Shown: positions 33,198-42,008 of the stretch, piece after piece
Layout: each line of letters begins with the position of its first letter
Numbering within the stretch: the stretch's first letter is position 1
Origin: Pseudomonadota bacterium
GTDB taxonomy: Bacteria > Pseudomonadota > Alphaproteobacteria > Rhodobacterales > Rhodobacteraceae
NCBI GenBank assembly: GCA_038533575.1
Contig: JBCAYL010000004.1
Span: forward strand, 172,846-236,845
Direction of reading: 5' to 3'
DNA: 64,000 bases
Position numbers and translations under genes: made by a program
The notes under the pieces: model-generated
Databases searched by the model: none
The model's input: the letters and a program-made list of their open reading frames with translations, nothing else
Told to the model about the DNA's origin: nothing

Positions 33198-34083
33198 TCG
33201 AAGCCGGCGCGGCCTGCGCCGCCACGAGCGCGGTGAAGGCGGGCCAGGCCTCGGGGTCATTGACCGTCTTGTCCCGGCAGAACGCGTTGCAGAAGCCATA
33301 CGTGATATCTGCGAAGCGGAGGAAGTGCGTCACGGGCTCGCCCGAGTAGGGGCACAGCGCGTTGCAGGCGTCTGCCCCGTCTTCCGTGGCCTCAGCGTGT
33401 GCGGGTTCAGGTCCCGGCCAGGCTCGTGTTTCATAGTCCCGCTTGTACCTTTGCAGCTCCGCGCCCTCTGCGAGGGCCATGGCGCGCCACTGGCGGAACG
33501 GGAGATGCGCCAGATGCGCCGTGACATAGGCTTGGGCTTTTGGCCCGACGGGCAATCCGTAGCCCGCAATGCGCATGGCAACAGGGGCGTAGAAGGCATC
33601 GGCAATCGAATACGCACCGCAGAGCCACGGGCCCCCCGTCGCGTCTTGCGCGGCGCTCCATATCGTTTCGATCCGCGAGAGATCTTCCAGCACCTCTGCC
33701 GTCGGCTGGTAGCTGCTGTAGGCCACGCGCAAGTTCATCGGGCACGCGCCGCGCAGCGCCGCGAAGCTCGTATTCATCTCCGCCGCAAGAGTGCGGCCGA
33801 TGGCGCGAGCCGCGGGGTCCTCGGGCCAGAGGCCCGCCTCGGGAAATCGGGTCGCCAGCTCCTCCGCGATGGCGAGGGATTCGCTCACGATCGCGCCCTC
33901 GGGGGTCACCAAAGTCGGGACGGTGCGCGCCGGAGCGACATGAGAAAGCTGCGTGCGGACATCGGCGCCGCTGAAGTCGACCCAACGATAGGAGGCCGGC
34001 TTGCCCGCCATTTCGGCGATGAGCCACGCCCGCAGAGACCAAGAGGAATAGGCGCGATCTCCGAGGAAGAGGGTATACGTCAT
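33193..34083 (-). CDS. Glutathione S-transferase with C-terminal Cys-rich (TRASH/YHS-like) module
   Basis: The first 210 residues form a GST: a thioredoxin-like N-terminal domain (TLFLGDRAYSSWSLRAWL, ... TVPTLVTPEGAIVSESLAIAEEL) and an alpha-helical C-terminal domain. A further tail of about 57 residues (from 240) carries C240-x3-C244 in CNALCPYSG, then C265-x3-C269 in GFCNAFCRDK, followed by NDPEAW. This spacing resembles TRASH/YHS metal-binding domains. The combination is unusual and suggests metal or sulfur handling. Its upstream gap to the phosphatase gene is 59 nt; comM lies downstream. Confidence 0.85.
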   Translation of the reverse strand: MTYTLFLGDRAYSSWSLRAWLIAEMAGKPASYRWVDFSGADVRTQLSHVAPARTVPTLVTPEGAIVSESLAIAEELATRFPEAGLWPEDPAARAIGRTLAAEMNTSFAALRGACPMNLRVAYSSYQPTAEVLEDLSRIETIWSAAQDATGGPWLCGAYSIADAFYAPVAMRIAGYGLPVGPKAQAYVTAHLAHLPFRQWRAMALAEGAELQRYKRDYETRAWPGPEPAHAEATEDGADACNALCPYSGEPVTHFLRFADITYGFCNAFCRDKTVNDPEAWPAFTALVAAQAAPASS

Positions 34084-34142
34084 CCCGTGAGCCTACGCGC
34101 TCCTGCGCCGCGCCGTCCAATTCGCAATCGGAAAGGATGCCA

Positions 34143-34706
34143 TCACGGGCAGTGATTGATGATCTCGGGAGGCCTGTCGCCGGGAAGGTGCGTCACGCTG
34201 AGATTGTCGATCTTCTGAGCGAGGACCTCGTAGGCGCTGCAGGCCCGCGCGCGGCGGAGCTGCGTGAGAATGGCGCCGAAATGCGCGACCACGATCAGCG
34301 GACCGTCGACGTCCCGAGCGATGCCGTCGATGGCAGCACTCACCCGCGCCTCGGCCCCGTTCCAGCTTTCGCCGTCAGGGGCCGCGATGTCTCCCGGCTC
34401 CTCCCAGAAGCGGCGCGACAGATCCGGCCAACGGGCCGCGATGGCGTCGAAGGCCATGCCGTCCCAACTGCCGAAATCGATCTCGCGGAGGCCCGGATGG
34501 TCGGGCAACCGCAGGCGCGCGCCCTGGATAGCATCGGCCGTGGTGCGCGCGCGTTGCAAGTCCGAGGAGACGACAGCGGCCTCGCGCGGCAGGAAGTCCG
34601 ACAGACGAGCCAACGCAGCGCTGTTGGAAAGGTCCGCGGGGACGTCGCGCCACCCCGTGAAGACCTTTTCATGAGTTGGGCCATGGCGCACCCACCAGAC
34701 GCTCAT
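34143..34706 (-). CDS. Histidine phosphatase family protein (CobC-like)
   Basis: The 187-residue product begins SVWWVRHGPTHEKVFTGW, with the catalytic RHG triad, and has the second conserved His in IVVAHFGAILTQL. The start is at 34706, overlapping the cobU stop by 4 nt. Tight coupling to cobU makes alpha-ribazole-5'-phosphate phosphatase (CobC), the last step of nucleotide-loop assembly in cobalamin synthesis, the best guess. Related phosphatases act on other substrates, so the assignment is by context. Confidence 0.85.
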   Translation of the reverse strand: MSVWWVRHGPTHEKVFTGWRDVPADLSNSAALARLSDFLPREAAVVSSDLQRARTTADAIQGARLRLPDHPGLREIDFGSWDGMAFDAIAARWPDLSRRFWEEPGDIAAPDGESWNGAEARVSAAIDGIARDVDGPLIVVAHFGAILTQLRRARACSAYEVLAQKIDNLSVTHLPGDRPPEIINHCP

Positions 34707-35230
34707 GCGCCTGCCCCTTTCAACACGCGCGGGATCCCGGCCGTGACGAAGATCACGGTGTCGGCTTGGGCTGCGAGGCGCTGGTTGAGCTGGCCCTGAG
34801 CGTCCCGGAAGCGGCGCCCGAGAGCGTATTCCGGCACGATCCCGTGGCCGACCTCGTTCGAGACCACCACCAGCGGGGCAGCGCAGGCCGACACGGCGGC
34901 GAGGAAGGTTTCGCACGCTTCGCCCATGTCGCGTTCGGCCAGAAGCTGGTTGCTGAGCCACATCGTGGCACAGTCGAGAAGGACGACGTGTTCGGCCGGA
35001 ATGGCGCCGAGCGCAGAGAGATCAAGCGGCGCGTCATGGGTTTGCCAAGCCTCTCCACGGGCCGCGCGATGGGCTGCGATCTTTGCCTCCATTTCGCTGT
35101 CGAAAGCCTGCGCCGTGGCCACGTAATGCCGCGACTGGCTGATGTCGGCGACGAGCGTTTCCGCCACCTTGGATTTCCCGGAACTGGCGCCACCTAGGAT
35201 GAGGCTCAGGGGGGGCAACAATTTCTTCAT
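34703..35230 (-). CDS. cobU: Adenosylcobinamide kinase / adenosylcobinamide-phosphate guanylyltransferase
   Basis: CobU (CobP) phosphorylates adenosylcobinamide and transfers GMP to it during assembly of the lower ligand of B12. The 175-residue protein has the P-loop GGASSGKS (13-20), VATAQAFDSEMEAKIAAHRAARG, and VVSNEVGHGIVPEYALGRRFRDAQG, all typical. The start at 35230 is set by MKKLLPPLSLILGG. It is divergent from rpoH. Cobalamin is the cofactor of Ecm in this window, so the organism both makes or salvages B12 and uses it. Confidence 0.95.
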   Translation of the reverse strand: MKKLLPPLSLILGGASSGKSKVAETLVADISQSRHYVATAQAFDSEMEAKIAAHRAARGEAWQTHDAPLDLSALGAIPAEHVVLLDCATMWLSNQLLAERDMGEACETFLAAVSACAAPLVVVSNEVGHGIVPEYALGRRFRDAQGQLNQRLAAQADTVIFVTAGIPRVLKGAGA

Positions 35231-35238
35231 ATAATTTC

Positions 35239-35268
35239 TGATCCACCGCCGATTGCGCCGCGTAACTC
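35239..35268 (+). promoter_or_regulatory. ECF (RpoE/ChrR-type) promoter upstream of rpoH
   Basis: TGATCC at 35239-35244, an 18 nt spacer and TAACTC at 35263-35268 match the singlet-oxygen RpoE promoter of Rhodobacter (TGATCC-N18-TAAnnn). The rpoHII gene of that genus is a known target of this sigma factor. The expected start lies near 35275, about 60 nt upstream of the rpoH ATG. Confidence 0.7.
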
Positions 35269-35336
35269 TCACAATACCCAATGAGGGGCGCGCCACTCGC
35301 CCCCACTCACATTCAAGATCAGGGGGCCTTCGACTG

Positions 35337-36215
35337 ATGGCATTGGATAGCGGCTACGATCAATCCCTCTCCCGGAGAGCGATGAAAGCAGAACTCCTCG
35401 ACGCCGAGACAGAACTTCGTCTCGCTTACGCCTGGAGGGACGAACGATGTGAAGAAAGCCTGCACCGCCTGATCACCGCGTATATGCGCCTCGCCATCTC
35501 CATGGCCGCCAAGTTCAAGCGCTATGGCGCACCGATGAACGACCTGATCCAGGAGGCCGGGCTCGGTCTCATGAAGGCGGCGGACAAGTTTGACCCCGAT
35601 CGGGGCGTGCGCTTCTCCACGTATGCCGTGTGGTGGATCAAGGCATCCATCCAGGATTATGTGATGCGGAACTGGTCCATGGTGCGCACCGGGTCCACGT
35701 CTTCGCAGAAGTCTCTCTTCTTCAACATGCGCCGCGTTCAGGCCCGTCTCGAGCGCGAAGCAGCATCCTCCGGCGAGTCCCTCGACAAGCATCAGCTGCG
35801 CCAGATGATTGCCACGGAGGTCGGTGTACCCCTCCATGACGTCGAGATGATGGAAGGCCGCCTTGCGGGATCGGACTTCTCCCTCAACGCGACGCAGTCG
35901 ACCGACGAGGAAGGCCGCGAATGGATTGACGCGCTCGAAGACGATCGCGAGCAGGCGGCCGAGACGGTGGCCCATGATCACGACGTCGACACGCTGCGCG
36001 GCTGGCTTGTGACGGCACTGTCCGCCTTGAACGAGCGCGAGCAGTTCATCGTGCGGGAGCGGAAGCTGCGCGATGCCCCCCGCACTTTGGAGAGCCTCGG
36101 CAACGAGCTTGGCCTCTCCAAGGAGCGTGTGCGCCAGCTTGAGGCTGCGGCCTTCGGCAAGATGCGCAAGTCGCTCGAGGCGCAGTCGCGCGAAGTGCAC
36201 GAGTTCTTCGCCTAA
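35337..36215 (+). CDS. rpoH: RNA polymerase sigma-32 factor, RpoHII-like
   Basis: The 292-residue sigma-70-family protein has region 2 (RLITAYMRLAISMAAKFKRYGAPMNDLIQEAGLGLMKAADKFDPDRGVRFSTYAVWWIKASIQDYV), the RpoH box (SQKSLFFNMRR) and region 4 (TLESLGNELGLSKERVRQLE). I chose the ATG at 35337 because MALDSGYDQ opens RpoHII-type proteins as I recall. The RpoE-type promoter upstream supports RpoHII, which in Rhodobacter drives the photo-oxidative and oxidative stress response. RpoHI would carry a different N-terminus. Confidence 0.9.
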   Translation: MALDSGYDQSLSRRAMKAELLDAETELRLAYAWRDERCEESLHRLITAYMRLAISMAAKFKRYGAPMNDLIQEAGLGLMKAADKFDPDRGVRFSTYAVWWIKASIQDYVMRNWSMVRTGSTSSQKSLFFNMRRVQARLEREAASSGESLDKHQLRQMIATEVGVPLHDVEMMEGRLAGSDFSLNATQSTDEEGREWIDALEDDREQAAETVAHDHDVDTLRGWLVTALSALNEREQFIVRERKLRDAPRTLESLGNELGLSKERVRQLEAAAFGKMRKSLEAQSREVHEFFA

Positions 36216-36250
36216 CTTGCACAGCGCGTGGGCGCGTCTATGGTGCGCCC

Positions 36251-37447
36251 ATGCTGGCCGGTAAGCGCATATTACTGATCATTTCCGGCGGAGTGGCGGC
36301 CTACAAGGCGCTGCTCCTCGTTCGTTTGCTCAAGGAGAGCGGCGCGGCGGTGACGCCGGTCCTCACACGGGCAGCAGAGGAATTCGTCACGCCGGTGAGC
36401 GTGGGCGCCCTCGCCGGAGAAAAGGTCTACCGCGATCTCTTCGACCTCACCGATGAGGCGGAGATGGGCCATATCGAGCTCTCTCGCTCCGCGGACCTCG
36501 TGGTCGTCGCGCCCGCCTCGGCGGACCTGATGGCCAAAATGGCAGCGGGGCTCGCCAATGATCTCGCCTCCACGGTTCTGCTCGCCACCGACACGCCCGT
36601 CCTGATCGCGCCGGCGATGAACGTTCGGATGTGGGAACATGCCGCCACCCAGCGCAACATCGAGACATTGAAGAAGGATGGGGTGAGGTTCGTCGGGCCG
36701 GCGGAAGGTGCCATGGCCTGCGGAGAATTCGGGCCGGGCCGCCTATCGGAGCCCGCGGAGATCCTCGCCGCAATTGAAGCCCACTTCTCTGACGGGCCGC
36801 TCAAGGGTCGCCACGTGCTCGTCACGTCAGGACCGACCCACGAGCCCATCGACCCCGTCCGCTATATCGCCAACAGAAGCTCAGGCGCGCAGGGCACGGC
36901 CATTGCCGAGGCGCTCTTGAAGCTCGGCGCCGACGTCTCCTTCATCACAGGCCCGGCTTCTGTCCCGCCTCCCCACGGGGCTCGCCTGACCCGCGTGGAG
37001 ACCGCGCGAGAGATGCTCGCCGCCGTGGATGCCGCGCTGCCCGCCGATGCCGCGATCTTCGCGGCCGCCGTGGCCGACTGGCATGTGACCGGCGCTTCAG
37101 ACCAGAAGCTCAAGAAAACGAACGGCGGTGCGCCGGCCCTCGATTTCGCGGAGAACCCCGACATCCTCGCCACCACAGCGAAACGCAACGCCCATCGGCC
37201 CGCGCTCGTCGTGGGCTTTGCGGCGGAGACTGAGAACGTGGAGGCGCATGCCACGGCCAAGCGCGCGCGCAAGGGCTGCGACTGGATCGTCGCCAACGAC
37301 GTGAGCCCGGTCACCGGGATCATGGGCGGCACGGAGAACGCCGTCATACTGATCACCGAAAGCGGCGCTGAGGCCTGGCCGCGCATGTCGAAAGCCGCTG
37401 TGGCGCAGAAGCTCGCGGCGCGCATCGCAGAGGCCCTCGGTGGCTGA
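36251..37447 (+). CDS. coaBC: Bifunctional phosphopantothenoylcysteine decarboxylase / phosphopantothenate-cysteine ligase
   Basis: The 398-residue fusion makes 4'-phosphopantetheine from phosphopantothenate, cysteine and CTP on the way to coenzyme A. The N-terminal flavin-dependent CoaC half shows [37 protein letters not shown] and [17 protein letters not shown]. The CoaB half shows [16 protein letters not shown]-like [22 protein letters not shown] and DWHV in the middle, and [11 protein letters not shown] near the end. Its last 8 nt overlap dut, and panBC for the same pathway lie 10 kb downstream. Confidence 0.96.
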   Translation: MLAGKRILLIISGGVAAYKALLLVRLLKESGAAVTPVLTRAAEEFVTPVSVGALAGEKVYRDLFDLTDEAEMGHIELSRSADLVVVAPASADLMAKMAAGLANDLASTVLLATDTPVLIAPAMNVRMWEHAATQRNIETLKKDGVRFVGPAEGAMACGEFGPGRLSEPAEILAAIEAHFSDGPLKGRHVLVTSGPTHEPIDPVRYIANRSSGAQGTAIAEALLKLGADVSFITGPASVPPPHGARLTRVETAREMLAAVDAALPADAAIFAAAVADWHVTGASDQKLKKTNGGAPALDFAENPDILATTAKRNAHRPALVVGFAAETENVEAHATAKRARKGCDWIVANDVSPVTGIMGGTENAVILITESGAEAWPRMSKAAVAQKLAARIAEALGG

Positions 37448-37895
37448 GATTGCCGTTCGGATCCTGCGAGAGGAGGGCGCTCCCCGCGATCTTCCCCTGC
37501 CGAGCTATGAAACAGCCGGTGCCGCCGGGGCTGACTTGCGGGCCTGTCTGGATGCGCCCCGAACGCTCGCCCCCGGCGAGCGCGCGCTTCTTCCCACCGG
37601 GCTTCGGATCGAGCTTCCAGCGGGCTACGAGGCTCAGATCAGGCCGCGTTCGGGCCTCGCTCTGAAGCAGGGGCTCACGCTCCTCAACACGCCGGGCACC
37701 ATCGATGCGGATTACCGGGGGCCGCTCGGTGTCATCCTCGTCAATCTGGGCGCCGCGCCGGTCACGATCGCCCATGGGGATCGCATCGCGCAAATGGTCA
37801 TCGCTCCCGTCGTGCGCGCAACCTTCCGCGAAGTCGAGGCGTTGTCCGACACGCACCGGGGCCAGGGGGGCTTCGGCTCCACGGGGACAGGCTGA
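37440..37895 (+). CDS. dut: dUTP diphosphatase
   Basis: Dut hydrolyses dUTP to dUMP, keeping uracil out of DNA and supplying thymidylate synthesis. The 151-residue protein is of normal trimeric type, with motif 1 AGADLRA, motif 2 [11 protein letters not shown], motif 3 [17 protein letters not shown], motif 4 [11 protein letters not shown] and motif 5 [10 protein letters not shown]. It starts at GTG 37440 inside the coaBC stop region; the coaBC-dut pair is widespread. Confidence 0.97.
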   Translation: MAEIAVRILREEGAPRDLPLPSYETAGAAGADLRACLDAPRTLAPGERALLPTGLRIELPAGYEAQIRPRSGLALKQGLTLLNTPGTIDADYRGPLGVILVNLGAAPVTIAHGDRIAQMVIAPVVRATFREVEALSDTHRGQGGFGSTGTG

Positions 37896-37905
37896 GAGAG
37901 ACCGC

Positions 37906-38967
37906 ATGATCGTCGTATTTTCCATGGCCGCCACGCTCTGGCTCATTGGCGCTGCGATGAAGACGCCGCATCAGGCGCGGTGGATTATGATCGGGCTTCT
38001 GTTCCTCGCGGTGCTCGCGATCCATATCGTGTTGCCCGATGGCCATCCCCTGCGCGAGGGCACGGGCGGAAGCGCCGCGCTGTGGCTCATTCTCGCGGGC
38101 TTGGGCGGCGTGGCATTTCTCTACTCGCGCGGCCTCAAATATCTCAGGACCATGGCTCAGCCCGAGCCCGAGACACCCTTTGAAGCCGTCGAGCGCGCAG
38201 GCGCCATGAGCGAAGTGGAGCTCGAGCGGTATTCCCGTCACATCGTCCTGCGCGAGATCGGCGGCCCCGGTCAGACGAAGCTGAAGCGCGCGAAAGTGCT
38301 CGTCGTCGGGGCAGGGGGGCTGGGCTCGCCCGTGCTGCAATACCTCGCGGCGGCGGGTGTCGGTGTCATCGGCGTCATCGATGACGACACGGTCGAGCAT
38401 ACCAATCTCCAGCGGCAGGTGATCCACCGCGACGCCAATACCGGCGCGCAAAAGACCCGGAGCGTCGAAGAGACCCTCGCCGCGCAGAACCCCTATGTCG
38501 AAGTGCGCCCCTATACCCGCAGGCTCACGGAGAGCATCGCGGCCGACCTCTTCGACGATTACGATCTCATCGTGGATGCCGTGGACAACCAGGATACGCG
38601 CCGCCTCATCAGCCGCACCGCCCACGCGCTGGGCCTCCCTGTGGTGCACGGGGCCATCAGCCAATGGGAGGGGCAGGTGGCGGTCTGGGACACCGCCTTC
38701 AAGGGCCCGTGTTACGATTGCGTCTTCCCGGAGGATCCCGCGGCAGGGCAGGCGCCCAGCTGCGCAGAGGCGGGCGTGGCTGGCCCCTTGCCGGGCGTCA
38801 TCGGCACCCTCATGGCCACGGAGGCCCTCAAGCGGATCACGGGGGCGGGCACGCCGCTCATCGGCACTATGTTGATCTATGACGCGCTCGATGCCGAGCC
38901 GCGCAAGATCAAGATCAAGCGACGCGAGGACTGCCCCACTTGCGGGGCCAGGAAGGATGCTGCATGA
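37906..38967 (+). CDS. HesA/MoeB/ThiF-family adenylyltransferase with membrane-spanning N-terminus
   Basis: From about residue 95 on, this 353-residue protein is an E1-like adenylating enzyme. It has RYSRHIVLREIGGPGQTKL, the ATP-binding GAGGLGSP, DDDTVEHTNLQRQ, and zinc cysteine pairs CYDC (middle) and CPTC (end). Such enzymes activate the C-terminal glycine of MoaD or ThiS for sulfur transfer. The N-terminal 75 residues contain about three hydrophobic segments (1-16, 25-45, 58-74), absent in E. coli MoeB, so it is probably membrane bound. It sits in a coaBC-dut-moeB-peptidase unit and overlaps the peptidase start (ATGA). Confidence 0.9.
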   Translation: MIVVFSMAATLWLIGAAMKTPHQARWIMIGLLFLAVLAIHIVLPDGHPLREGTGGSAALWLILAGLGGVAFLYSRGLKYLRTMAQPEPETPFEAVERAGAMSEVELERYSRHIVLREIGGPGQTKLKRAKVLVVGAGGLGSPVLQYLAAAGVGVIGVIDDDTVEHTNLQRQVIHRDANTGAQKTRSVEETLAAQNPYVEVRPYTRRLTESIAADLFDDYDLIVDAVDNQDTRRLISRTAHALGLPVVHGAISQWEGQVAVWDTAFKGPCYDCVFPEDPAAGQAPSCAEAGVAGPLPGVIGTLMATEALKRITGAGTPLIGTMLIYDALDAEPRKIKIKRREDCPTCGARKDAA

Positions 38968-40979
38968 CCAACCCCCTTCTCGCCCCATGGGATGGCCCGC
39001 TCGGTCTGCCCCGATACGAGCTTTTCTCGGACGACATGTTCGAACCCGCGATGGAGGCGGCGCTAGAAAGCGGGCGGGCGGAGATCGCGGCCATAGCTGA
39101 TAACACGGATGCGCCGACGCTTGAGAATACGATCCAGGCCATGGAGCTTGCGGGCAAGGAGCTCGACCGCGTGGCCTCCGTCTTCTTCAACCTCATCGGC
39201 ACCGATGCGACGCCCGAGCGCGAGAAGATGCAGCGCGGCTTCGTTGCCGCGCTTTCGGCCTACAATGCGGAAGTGATCTCGAACCCGAAGCTCTTCGCGC
39301 GCATCGAGGCCTTGCACGACACGCTCGATCAGTACGACGGCGAGGATGCCCGCGTGATCGCGCTGTATCACCGCAATTTCACGCGCGCCGGCGCGGCACT
39401 GACGGGGGAGGCCTCGGCCCGGATGACGGCCATCAAGGCGCGTCTCGCGGAGCTCGGGACGGCCTTCACGCAAAATCTGCTCGCCGATGAGCGCACGTGG
39501 CACATGGAACTCTCGGAGGACCAACTGGCGGGCCTTCCCCCCTTCCTCGTGTCGGCTGCCAAATCCGCTGCAGAGGCCAAGGGGATCGACGGCTGGATCA
39601 TCACCACCTCGCGCTCGCTCATGACGCCCTTCCTGCAGTTTTGTCCGGACCGTGCGTTGCGCGAGACGGCACAGAAAGCCTGGTCGTCGCGCGGGGCCAA
39701 TGGCGGCGACACGGACAATCGCGAGATCGCCACGGAAATCCTCGCGCTCCGCGAGGAGCGGGCAAAGCTCTTGGGCTACAAGACCTTCGCCGCCTACAAG
39801 CTCGAACCCGAGATGGCCAAGACCCCGGAGGCCGTGCGCGGCCTGCTCAACAAGGTCTGGGAGCCCGCCAAGGCAAAGGCCGAAGAGGACGCGGGGAAGC
39901 TCACCGACATGATGGCCGCCGACGGGATCAACGGCCCTCTCGCGCCCTGGGACTGGCGCTACTATTCCGAGAAACGCCGCGTGGCGGAGCACGATCTCAA
40001 CGAGAGCGAGCTCAAACCCTACTTCCAGCTCGAGAAGATGATCGAGGCGGCTTTCGACACCTCCGCGCGTCTCTTCGGGCTGGAGTTCTCCGCACTTGAC
40101 GTGCCGCTGCCCCATCCCGATGCCCGCGCCTGGGAGGTGACCCGGGACGGCCAGCACATGGCGGTGTTCATCGGCGATTACTTCGCGCGTGCGGGCAAGC
40201 GGTCCGGTGCGTGGTGCTCGGGGCTCCGGTCAGGACACAGGCTCGAGGGCGATGTGCGCCCGATCACGATCAATGTCTGCAACTTCGCAAAGCCTGCGGC
40301 GGGTGAGCCCGCGTTGCTCAGTTTCGACGATGCGCGCACGCTCTTTCACGAGTTCGGCCACGCGCTGCACCACATGCTCAGCGAGGTGCGCTACCCGATG
40401 ATCTCGGGCACGTCAGTGGCGCGAGACTTCGTGGAGCTGCCGAGCCAGCTCTATGAGCACTGGCTCGAGGTGCCCGAAGTGCTGGAGCGCTACGCGATCC
40501 ATGCCGAGACGGGCGAAAAGATGCCGCGCGATCTGCTTGACCGCGTGCTGGCGGCCTCGACCTACGACATGGGCTTTTCGACCGTGGAATACGTGGCCTC
40601 CGCGCTGGTCGATCTGGCCTTTCACGATGGGCCCGCGCCGGCCGATCCCATGGCGCGGCAGGCCGAGGTACTTTCCGATCTGGGCATGCCGCCGGCCATC
40701 GAGATGCGCCATGCCACGCCGCATTTCGCCCATGTCTTCGCGGGGGATGGCTATTCCAGCGGGTATTATTCCTACATGTGGTCCGAGGTGATGGACGCCG
40801 ACGCCTTCGCCGCCTTCGAGGAAGCGGGCGGCGCCTTCGATGAAGGCACGGCCAAGAAACTCGAGACCTTCATCCTGTCCGCGGGTGGCAGCGCGCCGCC
40901 GGAAGAGCTTTACACCAAGTTCCGTGGACGGATGCCCGGCGTGGACGCGCTCCTCAAAGGCCGCGGCCTCGCGGCCTGA
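38964..40979 (+). CDS. M3-family zinc metallopeptidase (oligopeptidase A / Dcp type)
   Basis: The 671-residue protein has the HEFGHALHHML zinc motif near residue 460 and the downstream glutamate region of thimet-type peptidases (VELPSQLYEHW). The ending YSSGYYSYMWSEVMDADAF is typical of oligopeptidase A and peptidyl-dipeptidase Dcp. It is cytoplasmic by lack of signal. It likely trims short peptides, including degraded signal peptides. OpdA and Dcp cannot be separated here with certainty. Confidence 0.95.
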   Translation: MTNPLLAPWDGPLGLPRYELFSDDMFEPAMEAALESGRAEIAAIADNTDAPTLENTIQAMELAGKELDRVASVFFNLIGTDATPEREKMQRGFVAALSAYNAEVISNPKLFARIEALHDTLDQYDGEDARVIALYHRNFTRAGAALTGEASARMTAIKARLAELGTAFTQNLLADERTWHMELSEDQLAGLPPFLVSAAKSAAEAKGIDGWIITTSRSLMTPFLQFCPDRALRETAQKAWSSRGANGGDTDNREIATEILALREERAKLLGYKTFAAYKLEPEMAKTPEAVRGLLNKVWEPAKAKAEEDAGKLTDMMAADGINGPLAPWDWRYYSEKRRVAEHDLNESELKPYFQLEKMIEAAFDTSARLFGLEFSALDVPLPHPDARAWEVTRDGQHMAVFIGDYFARAGKRSGAWCSGLRSGHRLEGDVRPITINVCNFAKPAAGEPALLSFDDARTLFHEFGHALHHMLSEVRYPMISGTSVARDFVELPSQLYEHWLEVPEVLERYAIHAETGEKMPRDLLDRVLAASTYDMGFSTVEYVASALVDLAFHDGPAPADPMARQAEVLSDLGMPPAIEMRHATPHFAHVFAGDGYSSGYYSYMWSEVMDADAFAAFEEAGGAFDEGTAKKLETFILSAGGSAPPEELYTKFRGRMPGVDALLKGRGLAA

Positions 40980-40983
40980 GGGC

Positions 40984-41970
40984 TCAGAGAAAGCACTTCG
41001 CCGCGATCCGGGCCCACGCCCTTTCCGCAAAGCCCTCGGCCTGCGGTTCGAGGCAGAGGTCATGCAGGAACCAATAGAAGTACTTCTGGTAGTCGAAGCC
41101 GTCGAAATGCCCCGCGCCCTCCCGCAGGTGGCGGCGCAGGTCTTCCTCGCTGTGCGCCACGAGGCTCGCATGGTGATAATCGCTCGGCCCGCAGGTGATG
41201 ATCTTCTTGCGCTGCATGAGCGCCTCGAACCCCGCCGCGGAATTCTGGCTGATGACCCAGTCCGAGGTGGCGATCAGATCATGGACCGAGGCTTCCGAGA
41301 TCCGGATGTTGGGATCGTTCTCGGCCAGATGCTCGATCCGGCGGCGGGCTCCGTCGGATTGCGCGGGATGCGGTTTGACGTAGACGATCCCGCCTCCAGC
41401 CGCCCGGGCGGCGTTGCGGATCATCTGGTCGGTGGTGAGGTAGTGGGCGCGGGGCCTGCGCTCTTCGACTTCCTGGCAGAAGATGACCGACTGAGCGGGC
41501 TCGAGGTGCTCTGTCCCACGGTCAGCCTGGGGCAGGCGCGAGACGTTGCGCTCGAGGTTCCACGAGCTCACACCGTTGAAGAACCATTCCGCATGGCCAG
41601 CATCCACCGCCTCGGGGTGGTAGTTGCGGAAGCGGAGGGAACTGTTGGCATTGATGCCGAGCTCGTCGAGATACCAAAAGCCCCACAGATAGGCGGGCGA
41701 GACATGCAATAGGTTCGGGCGATAGTCCGGCCGGTCGCCGAGGAGCAGGTGAATATGGTTTTGCTCCATGATCGCCTTCGAGAGCTCCGAGCCCAGGGTG
41801 ACGATGACAGGCGCCACGCTGCGTTCCTTGAGGGCGGGCTCGAGCTTTGTGAAGAAATCGAAGTGCCCGCCTTCGACCGCGTCGATCCAGCCGTCTTCGG
41901 CGTGGAGCACGAGAAGCTTCTGCGAGTTGGTGTAGGCCTTGAGTTCCGTGGCGCGCGTGACGTGTTTCAT
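40984..41970 (-). CDS. Capsule polysaccharide biosynthesis-type protein (KpsS/KpsC-like)
   Basis: The 328-residue protein carries the Capsule_synth-like elements GGIVYVKPHPAQSDGARRRIEHL, VHDLIATSDWVISQNSAAGFEALMQRKKIITCGPSDYHHASL. These are conserved in Kdo-transferases such as KpsS and in related enzymes of sugar transfer. No other capsule gene is near, so it is an orphan. It converges with the M3 peptidase 4 nt away. The start at 41970 (MKHVTRATELKAYTN) is chosen because the longer frame has no coding character. Substrate unknown. Confidence 0.8.
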   Translation of the reverse strand: MKHVTRATELKAYTNSQKLLVLHAEDGWIDAVEGGHFDFFTKLEPALKERSVAPVIVTLGSELSKAIMEQNHIHLLLGDRPDYRPNLLHVSPAYLWGFWYLDELGINANSSLRFRNYHPEAVDAGHAEWFFNGVSSWNLERNVSRLPQADRGTEHLEPAQSVIFCQEVEERRPRAHYLTTDQMIRNAARAAGGGIVYVKPHPAQSDGARRRIEHLAENDPNIRISEASVHDLIATSDWVISQNSAAGFEALMQRKKIITCGPSDYHHASLVAHSEEDLRRHLREGAGHFDGFDYQKYFYWFLHDLCLEPQAEGFAERAWARIAAKCFL

Positions 41971-42008
41971 CTGATCTCTCCCAGGGCGCGCATGGCTGCG
42001 ATGCCGGA

